A stretch of DNA of 64,000 nucleotides from Agrypnia vestita (lineage: Eukaryota; Arthropoda; Insecta; Trichoptera; Phryganeidae), in NCBI GenBank assembly GCA_016648135.1, contig JADDOH010000177.1:62001-126000 (forward strand). The letters are read 5' to 3'. A model generated the notes under the pieces. That model was not told the DNA's origin. It did no database searches and saw only the letters and a list, made by a program, of their open reading frames with translations. The position numbers were made by a program, and so were the translations under genes. This document shows positions 56,566 to 64,000 of the stretch, in pieces. The first letter of the stretch is position 1. Each line of letters starts with the position of its first letter.

Positions 56566-57019
56566 TTTAATTAATGGGTAAGTCCGTTCTGAGAATGATA
56601 CAATAGTTTCAAAATCGGTCGACGTAAAATTCATCTAAGAGGATTATAGAAAATATGTTGTTAACTTAATAAAATTAATAATTATGTCCAGTCACAAACA
56701 CCATACACATAAATATATTGTTAATCGACACGCTGTGTGACATAATTTTATACATTTTTAGTGATAGTTTTTTAAATACATAAAGTAGATAGTAGTTCGG
56801 TTCCGTCATTATCCAAAAATGTCAGAATTTTAAAGCCGGAATAATCGAGGAACTGAATATGTACGAAGAATTGGATACTTCTAAAAAAATAATTCTCTCT
56901 GTTCTTCACTAAATAAAACACAATTACATAAATTCAAAGGTCTTCATTCGAAAAACATTTTTATTCACGCTTCAACGGGCCAACAATTAATTTAAAAATG
57001 AAACACTTAAAATAAAGTC

Positions 57020-57370
57020 AAGTTTTATTTAATACGCAAAGTCATTGGTCATGAACTTAGGCCGAAGCTCTATTTCGTAGCATGCACTAATTATCACTAA
57101 TCACTAATTCACGTAATTAGAATCATCGCTGCTCTTTTTATTACGCTGTTTCTATCGCTAGATATCTGCTCCGTTTCGCACGTTAGTACTCGCGCCGAAT
57201 ATCTGTCGCTTGGTCACACACGCGCTGGCTACACTGCTTTGTCGCTGACTTCTATGTTGCTCTTGTCAAACGTTGAAACAATAAATCGCTTGTCGTGCGC
57301 GCTAGCCTTTTTTATATAAAATATGTTTTTCGACATTTCTAGTATTATGGAGAATAGTCCTGTCGATTTC
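57020..57370 (-). promoter_or_regulatory. LTR-like module, minus strand, sister of 10.4-10.7 kb
   Basis: Minus strand: TATA 'tatataaaaaaggctagcgc' (about 57300-57319), a GTG/GCG-rich leader including 'gtgtgaccaagcgacagata' and 'agtgattagtgataattagt', and 'gcgtattaaataaaacttga' (about 57025) as polyadenylation signal. About 290 bp between TATA and AATAAA. A solo LTR is the best guess. Confidence 0.35.
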
Positions 57371-57374
57371 AGAT

Positions 57375-58175
57375 TTGTGAAAGAAAAGATTTTGATTATT
57401 CTGCATAATTATACCATCTCCTGACAATATCCCTGCTCCTTCTAAGCTACTCCTCTTTATTCAATAGTTTGATACTATATTAAACTTATTACCTGAGTAT
57501 GAGACAGACAGCATCTCTAGTAGTGACAAAAATACAAATTTACGTGTTAATAGTAAAAAAATTGGTGTGTTGAGAACGTAAAAAAATATTGATACAGTAT
57601 TATTGCTTTAATCGTTTTATTATAAAGCTGCGAAGTTTTAAAATGGTTCACTGAATTATGTCCGAAGTAGTATTATAATTAACACATCTTGGTCTTAAAA
57701 TAGCTGCGTTCACCCACACTCGCGCTATCGTGTTGAGTTGGCGTTTTTTTTTCGCAGGGAAAAGTTTGAATGGTTCTACAAAATCAAACTGGTTTAACTC
57801 TTAAACCAGTTGGCAAATTTCGAACTCCGATTCGACATGTTTGACAATGTCGGGCCCAGTCCGGCCTCCGCCCGCCTCTGACGCGTCATATGGCGAGCGT
57901 TGGAATGGGCGTTCGAGTCGGTTGCATTGTTTGACGCGGCGTTCAGAGTACGACTACCCGCGTTCAGAACTTGATAGATTTTTACCTTCATTTTCAATTA
58001 TTTTATTTTTGAAGACGTGTATGGATCTAAGTTATTAATTAAAGATTTATGATTATTGATTTTTTTCGTTACTATAATTTGCAGTGAAGTGTCCATAGTA
58101 CGTGACTATACTAAAGGCGACTATAAATTTAGATTTAACCCTACTTAAGCACTGAGATGGTATTTGCGTAGCGAC
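57375..58175. other. CpG-rich patch at 57.70-57.97 kb, otherwise no feature
   Basis: 57700-57970 is CpG-rich ('tcgggcccagtccggcctcc'), next to a perfect 10-bp-stem hairpin (aactggttta-actct-taaaccagtt, 57787-57811). It could be a promoter or transposon end. The minus frame 57794-57997 is unrecognised. Confidence 0.3.
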
Positions 58176-58180
58176 TCTTA

Positions 58181-58347
58181 GGGCCAGTTGTATCAACTAG
58201 GATTATAGTTAGATTAGTTGAAAATCTTGTTCAAGGCGAAAAATGGAATAAAAACGATTTTGATGACACATGTCAAAAATCACGCGCATCGGTTAAATGA
58301 GATTTTAGGTTTAAACCAACTATAATCCAAGTTTATAGAACCGGCCC
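58181..58347. mobile_element. MITE with GGGCC-type inverted ends
   Basis: Left gggccagttgtatcaactag gattatagtt mirrors right (reverse complement gggccggttctataaacttg gattatagtt). 'actctta' occurs beside both ends (adjacent on the left, three bases off on the right) and may be the duplicated target. 167 bp, non-coding. Confidence 0.65.
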
Positions 58348-58349
58348 GG

Positions 58350-59690
58350 ATACTCTTAACGGCGAAGCTACGGGCACAGCTAGTATTATATAAAGGCAAT
58401 ATAATATATTCTAACATATTTAGAAGTTTAAATTTTTTTTATACAATGTAAGCGTTTTATTTATTCCCAAAACCTGATAACTTATGAACATTATTGAATA
58501 TTATATCAAATGTTTTATATGGTATTTATATCTTATTTAATAAATTTGTGGTTTCAATTTATTAAGAATTAGTATTTAAGTTTAACTCCTGTGGTCGACG
58601 TATCTCAGTCTTGATGAGTTCAGGTTTTCCCTCATATTAATGATTTCTACATATATCTATTTCCTTAGTCGTAAATAAAGCCAGTAAATGATGTTTTCAG
58701 TAATTATATTTTAATTCATAAAACAATGAGTTAAATATAGTTTATCCTGTATAGTTACATTTCTTAACTTATGTTCTGTACTACTTGGCCTTCGTAGTTA
58801 GAATATAGGTACATCTATTTTTAAGATTATAATTCCGGAATATTTTACTTCTTTGATAACAACCAGAAGATTCCGATACTACTCTTGGTTACACAATTAA
58901 TTTATAATACATATACACACATATCTCTCATATCCGTTATCAAATATATGGGACGAAAACTAATTTTATGGACCCCATAAATTTACTAGCTCTTGTCAGA
59001 TATCGATTAAAATTTTCCGATAAATTGACCTCGAAATGATCTTGAATAAGCTTGTTAGGCAGCTTCATTCGCTAATTTGTTTGTAAATCGCATCTTTTGT
59101 CTAAAATTTAAAAAACTCCGTTTAATAAAGAATTTTTTAATGAGATATTCCTCAACTTTTGCTTTTTTATCTTTCAAACTAATATTATTAAAAATTCAAT
59201 TATCCAGATAAAATAAAACGCACATCTTTAAAAAAATTAAAACATTTAACGATAATGTCGTATTATCTAAATTGCCTCGGGATAATTTCAAGAATTTCAT
59301 TGTTTCTGTATTGTATTTAATATAATTGAGTTTTCTTTTTTGTTTTATATAGTATACATTTCTTACAAGTATGTAGATTCCTGCAAAATGTTTAAAATTT
59401 CGGAAAGTGTTTTGCCATATATCAATGAGCAAAAACTCAACATCTGAAGTTTGATAAATTATATTTACAAATTTTCCTACTGGCAATTCTTTGAATTCAA
59501 ATAAAATATTACAAAACAATTCAGTTAAGTTGATGGGATTTTAGATTTACGGTCTTATTCATTGGTCTTATGGTTATGATTTTTGCCTGTTTATAGTCGT
59601 ATTGTTAGTCCTATTTTCATAGAGAGAGAATTTATGATAATTTAAAAATAGTTATAATATTGCTGCGATTCGTATCTTTTCTGTAACAGA
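58350..59690. other. no gene recognised
   Basis: AT-rich. The 107-codon minus frame 59196-59519 has an LxIDIWQN-type look but I cannot place it in a family. Confidence 0.35.
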
Positions 59691-59694
59691 GTGT

Positions 59695-59937
59695 TAGTTA
59701 AATTAGTATAAACCACTAGCAGATTTTAGGTTTACCGGTTTCGAGACGTACCCGTCTTTTTGTCAGGACCAACACTACACGTTTATGTTCACAACACTAT
59801 ATTATATTCACAACATCACAACCATAGTATTGGTTAACAATACTATGGTTGTGGTGTATGGTATTGTGAAATACTCGAAACTGGTAGACCTTAAATCTGG
59901 TAGTGGTTTATACTAATTTAACTAACACTTTGATATA
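59695..59937. mobile_element. F3 foldback element with hammerhead-like core
   Basis: Ends agtgttagttaaattagtat aaaccacta and mirror. The inner hairpin is aaccatagtattg-gttaa-caatactatggtt. The left arm holds the core (59731-59770, minus) and the right arm retains only 'tactcgaaactggtagacct'. Confidence 0.65.
59731..59770 (-). ncRNA. hammerhead-like core, F3, strong helix II
   Basis: Minus reading: CTGACAA (one change from CUGANGA), aa, perfect helix II agacg-ggta-cgtct, c, GAAA, CCGGT completing ACCGGT, A. Stem I is ggt/acc offset by one. Compare 35944-35988, which keeps CTGACGA but lost GAAA: each copy is broken at a different core position. Confidence 0.5.
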
Positions 59938-59939
59938 AT

Positions 59940-60535
59940 GTTTAACCACAAAGTTATTACTTTAAAAATTAAAAATATTAATAATAATATATTTTATGTG
60001 TTTGCATCACTATTTAAAAATGAACCATATAATAATAATAATAATAATAATTGGGGCAAGACCAACGAGACCCCAAAATATTATCTGTCGGTGGTGTTAC
60101 GTGAATATCTGGAATTATAATATGCTAAGTTATTATTTGAATCGCTGTGATTTTGGAATTTGTTTAGTATGAGAGACCACTTCTGAAATACTACACGTGC
60201 CTGCTCATTGGCCAGTATTACTCCATTAATAAACCAAACTAATGTACGACAAAAACAACTGAGTACTATTTATATCACAACTATATTTTCAAGAGCTACA
60301 GCATATCAACAGGTGGAAATAACAACAGGTGAAAACTGCATCGACATGTTGTTTCCACCCGTTGAAGACATAGAATGCAGATCTCAAAACCCCCTATAAA
60401 TAATATCAAATAGTTTGTGTAGTTCAAAGTTTTGGTTTATGTATAAAATAATCATCTCATATCACAAAGTTGACTACCGTGCATATTAAATGACATATCA
60501 ATAGTGAGATGTATGATATAGTTGAAATTTTTGTC
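59940..60535. other. no feature recognised
   Basis: (AAT)n tract near 60030-60050. No gene supported. Confidence 0.4.
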
Positions 60536-60538
60536 CGC

Positions 60539-60708
60539 GGGTCTCGTAGCGCAGTGGATATGACATCGGCTTCCCATACCGAGGGTTCCGGGTTCGATTC
60601 CCGGTGAGGTCACAATTTAATCATGATTTACCCAAGCCTGGATGTTTTGTGATGTATGTCGTCTGTAATTGGGCCTCCTGGCCTGTTGAAGCACAAAAAA
60701 AGAAAAAA
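60539..60708 (+). mobile_element. SINE S3 with well-preserved tRNA-like head
   Basis: A box tagcgcagtgg (60547-60557) and B box ggttcgattcc (60591-60601). An acceptor stem ggtctcg/tgaggtc can pair over seven positions with G-U pairs, but the anticodon stem is faulty. The body 'ccaagcctggatgttttgtg atgtatg' and 'ggcctgttgaagcac' plus an A-rich tail are shared with 31922 and 32330. The shared body shows it is a SINE, not a tRNA gene. Confidence 0.7.
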
Positions 60709-60709
60709 G

Positions 60710-62560
60710 CGAATAACAAGGATTTTGAACATTTGCACAACATTAAAACAAAAAAAAGATTTCATAACATTACCCGTTACTGGTATCAAGGACTCGAAAG
60801 TAATTTTAAGTAGGTTTTTGCAAGTTCGTGTTGTTTGGTATGTAAAAATCGTATAGTAATTAATAATAACAGCGGCATGCAGTCACTACCTACATTGAAT
60901 TATGTTGCACTTACCAATTTCTACGAAGTAATATAGTATAGTATAGAAATAAAGTAATCAAACATAATAATTTAGTTGTCTGTCACTTCGTGTAACGTCC
61001 GTATTCCGTCCGAACTCACGGCAAAGAAACGGCCGGAGATGAGGCTTGAACCCCTTGTCACTAAACCCGAACCGGCTGATTAACGCATGTTTCTACGGCC
61101 GCCTCTCCGTAGACCGCCAAAAAGATGCTATAAATATATAATAGGGCTTAGCAAAGACGCGAACAAACCTACCCCTTCGGCTTTCGGCCCCAGCATCCCC
61201 TACGATGTATCGTTTTTAGGTACATTTTTTTGACTGGTGGGTCTTGTCCAATTAAAAAAATTCTTTTATTGATGTCTTCTCGTTCTCTTTCACACTTTAT
61301 CTCTTTATCTCCAGTCCCGGTATTCTAAGTCTATGATTATAATGAATTGTAAATACATATTTATTTATTTTAAAGTGTCCTAATTATTGTTCATTTCTCT
61401 TTTGTATTATTTTATTTTATCTTTATCTTTATTTTATTATTAATTAGTTAATGTACTTAATTTGTTTATGTACTAATCATTGTTTGTATATATTGTTCAT
61501 TTCTATTGTTCATTTATTTTATATTGATCATTTCTCTTAAATACGTTTTATTTGTAATATTAGTTTTTAATTATTTACTTTAAAATGTGTTTTGTTAGGT
61601 ATATTAAAATCCTTGTAACTTTCTTGAACTGTAAATGCCCACTAGAGCGTTGATTAATAAATGAATAAATATGTCTATTAAGAGATTGATATTCCACCAT
61701 AGCTTCTTGCTCCCTGTTGGTCTCCTGTTGGAGTTCTGTAATAACTTCAGTATTATCCATTGCCTATGGTCCAAGAACCGAAGGATTCGTGTTTTAATAA
61801 TCCTTGAGATGCTTATCTCCTTAAACAAAGTAGAGAGCTCTTTGTTGTTGCGCCTACGCCGAAATTCATTTTCTAAATCCGGCCTAAGGCGCCTCAAAAT
61901 TTTCCATCCAAAAACGTCCAGTTTTTTTTCATCTTTCCACTCGTTCAACTAAGTCAATACCCATGTCTCAGATAAATACGTAAGCACTGCTCTGATTGTT
62001 TTGTACCTACACTAATATTTTGGTATTTCAGAACAGAAGTCGAGATTTTGTAAAATATATAAAAACATGATAATATTTTGTTTGATACGCAATTAATTAT
62101 TTTTGTTACAGTACGTTGAATACAGGAAGTGCAGAAATAAATGTGTTTTTTTTTTAAATTTTCCTGTATTTATCTACTTATACTTCACAGCAAAAATGCA
62201 TCAGTATTGTCATGGAAATATTACGTTGCAAATTAAAATTGTTGACATTTCTTCTATATTATATAAAATAACGCAATTAAAATGCATGACATATTTAATG
62301 TCAAAGCAAACACTTTGTGATTTAGATAATTGCCGTAATTTATCTCGGAATCACTCCGTAACTATTCACTTATACATATGTATTTTAATCCCTCTCGCGA
62401 TTACAAAGTGATAAAGAAACATAATCGTTTTGGGATGTCAAAGTATGGTTGATGACTTGCTGCATTGTTATATTTTTTTTTAACTGATCCCAGCGGGTAG
62501 AAATCAAAATATAATTTCTGGCAGTATTTTATTTTAATTCTAGTAATTTAGAATCAAAAA
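60710..62560. other. no gene recognised; GC-rich tRNA-like patch at 61.0-61.13 kb
   Basis: At 60975-61130 the sequence includes 'gatgaggcttgaaccccttg', which read on the minus strand has a weak B box, and 'cggccgcctctccgtag'. The overlapping opposed frames around 61575-61952 (up to 114 codons) are charged and unrecognised; I do not call a gene. Confidence 0.3.
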
Positions 62561-62564
62561 TATT

Positions 62565-63020
62565 CTAAGGTTTTCACGGCCGTTTAGAATCTCCTGGTTT
62601 GTACTTTTTATGGGCTGATAATGTCAATACATCGTCCCTGTTGATGAATCCTGCAATGGAATCGAAACATCGGCCAGAAAGGTCGTAGAAACACGGTAAG
62701 TACCCCCAGAAAACGCAATCCAAGAGGTTCTGGTTTGTGTCTCCTGGGGTATTATGCCGTATTTTCACGATCATCAGGGCTGATGTGTTGTTGCGAGTGT
62801 TGGTGTTGTGGTCATGCAATACCCAGGTTTCGACACGGTATTGCAAATCAATACTTAATCACAACCCCAATACCAACAAAAACACATCAGTCCTGATGAT
62901 GGACCCTGCGATGGGATCCGAAACGTCGGCCAGAGAGGTCGTAAAAACACTGCATGATACCAGAGAAGACACAAACCAGAAGATTGTGAGTGACCGTGAA
63001 AATCTAAGAACATTTTTCAC
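62565..63020. mobile_element. two F1 elements in inverted tandem
   Basis: First (62565-62728, minus): aaggttttcacggccgttta ... 'gaaacatcggccagaaaggt'. Second (62731-63017, plus): ttctggtttgtgtctcctgg ggtattatgccg ... 'ccgtgaaaatctaagaacat tttt'. Interior words 'gtttcgacacggtattgcaa' are shared with 30.9 kb. The second carries a good hammerhead-like core. Confidence 0.6.
62890..62932 (+). ncRNA. hammerhead-like core in F1, GUC cleavage site
   Basis: CTGATGA (62893-62899), t, helix II ggaccc-tgcgat-gggatcc (six pairs, one bulge), GAAA (62920-62923), CGT then C: ACGT palindromic stem III and a canonical GTC triplet. Stem I gtc/ggc pairs over three positions. Core intact; stem I short. Confidence 0.5.
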
Positions 63021-63024
63021 AATC

Positions 63025-63762
63025 CAGGAAGTTTCGATACAAGATGATGGACTTGAATAGACATAGAACATAATATTAGAGGTAATATCAATTACATTTT
63101 TATTTTTTATGTCTAATAACTAAAAATGTCTTACCCGAAAAATCCGCTATAACTCTTATAGTCGATGAATTTTTTAGTTTAGTTTGAGCATATTTGGCCT
63201 GACCTCTGTTTTATAAAGATTTGTTTTAACTGGAATTCTAGATCCGATATCCAAAGAATTGTGTTTGAATAAAAAATTATCAGAAAATAAATACCAATGG
63301 AAATTTTTGTGACAATTTTAACCCTACAGGTAAATTTAGATAAAAAAAGTATCCGTTTTAGAAAGTGTCTCACGACATTCTCGGAAAATTTCAACGAGCT
63401 TTCTTCGATCATTACCGATCACGAAGATAACTTCGGTGATGACCTCTGTTATTTTTATCACATTTAGATGAAACTTTAAAAAAAATTGTCTCAGTAGATA
63501 TTTTTTTAATTTATTTAATTTATGGTACAAATACAATTCTTATATATAACGTATCAGATTAAACATTTATTTTAAATACTTGGTAGTCATGTAGACCTCA
63601 TCAGTGAAGAGAAGCTTTTGAGTCTGATGAGGGAGCCACAGTTCTTATTCCTTGTTATAATATATAGGTACATAGTGTATACAAGTTATTTATTAAAACA
63701 GTAAAAAAGGTAAATTGATTATGAAAGTATAGGAGTTATTTTGAAAAAAGCAATAGGTTTAA
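63025..63762. other. no gene recognised
   Basis: A short hairpin 'ctcatcag ... ctgatgag' at 63598-63634. Minus frames 63179-63536 are unrecognised and AT-driven. Confidence 0.35.
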
Positions 63763-63767
63763 ATGAT

Positions 63768-64000
63768 TTATGAATTTAAGTTTGATTTTAGGAAAATTTT
63801 AATTTTTTTGATTTGCTCTGAGAGGTTACTGATGCATCGTATCTCGATAGGTAAGTTATTATAGTAATTAATGGCTTTATAAATATAGTGATGCTGCATT
63901 TGGGTTGTTTTACATTTAGGCATTATGAATTGGTTTCCATTTCTCCTAAGTTTGAAATATTCCTGGTTTTCTGTAAGGTTTTTTTCTTTACATATTTTTA
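63768..64000 (-). pseudogene. non-LTR RT C-terminus, runs off the right edge
   Basis: Minus strand translates continuously from the window edge to TAA at 63768-63770: 'FKLRRNGNQFIMPKCKTTQM', 'QHHYIYKAINYYNNLPIEIR' and 'LSEQIKKIKIFLKSNLNS'. The pattern RxxNxFxxPKxKTTxxQ...YKxxxYYNNLPxEI...FKxxLxxxL is the usual terminus of jockey/CR1-like LINE ORF2. The frame is intact here, so a longer copy may lie to the right. Confidence 0.7.

Noticed and set aside
59196..59519. 107-codon minus frame resembling an RT tail
   Set aside because: No conserved LPxxI, TRN or QN motifs of non-LTR tails.
60539..60612. Functional tRNA gene
   Set aside because: Good A and B boxes, but a faulty anticodon stem and a downstream body repeated at two other loci: SINE.
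61604..61952. Opposed 114- and 93-codon frames
   Set aside because: Charged composition but no family pattern; the two strands cannot both be coding and neither shows splice sites or codon bias.
1..64000. CRISPR array, bacterial operon or viral genome
   Set aside because: No regularly spaced repeats, no dense coding, and multiple insect-type retroelement and MITE signatures instead.

Overview
The window is AT-rich, repeat-dominated eukaryotic DNA without a single convincing intact protein gene. It is almost certainly from an insect. The evidence is RTE-type reverse transcriptase (RT) fragments of the kind common in insects, tRNA-derived SINEs, many foldback MITEs and an Inr+DPE core promoter. 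A lepidopteran source is plausible but not proven: the repeat tail near 1.75 kb and the recurrent 'taggtacctac' words look lepidopteran to me, and no conserved host gene settles it. Most open frames here are chance or transposon relics.

Layout. 1-10 kb: scattered repeat tails, a minus-strand non-LTR 3' end inserted into another repeat (about 4.27-4.72 kb), a small foldback element flanked by a diverged 16-bp duplication (5482-5695), a 33-bp minisatellite (6.4-6.6 kb) and a palindrome-rich GC island (8.4-8.6 kb). 10-19 kb: LTR-like or CpG-rich segments (10.4-10.7 and 11.9-12.7 kb), mariner-like palindromic MITEs and two SINEs. 19-26 kb: the most gene-like part, with an Inr/DPE promoter and probable 5'UTR exon (19277-19589, plus strand), a candidate GC-rich coding exon (23121-23234, minus strand) and a non-LTR RT remnant (24.3-25.0 kb). 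27-37 kb: RTE fragments, SINEs, a near-perfect 331-bp palindrome (33090-33420), a second non-LTR 3' end (34.0-34.6 kb) and LTR-like modules. 38-64 kb: a hAT-type MITE with an exact 8-bp target duplication (43095-43641), a Penelope-like element (PLE) remnant with a recognisable GIY-YIG domain (47.64-47.95 kb, minus), more foldback elements, and another non-LTR RT C-terminus running off the right edge.

The main discovery candidate is a recurrent small RNA motif. At least seven sites in three repeat families (called F1, F2 and F3 here), plus the PLE remnant, carry CUGANGA, a hairpin, GAAA, then a self-complementary hexamer or tetramer (ACCGGU, ACAUGU or ACGU) and H. This is the catalytic layout of a type I hammerhead ribozyme with a minimal stem III, as described for Penelope-like retroelements. 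Several copies also keep pairing in stem I. One copy lies 3' of the PLE GIY-YIG domain on the same strand, and that PLE relic and the foldback repeats share an inverted-tail layout. I infer that the abundant foldback repeats are non-autonomous, hammerhead-bearing Penelope derivatives. Most copies are decayed, and activity is untested.
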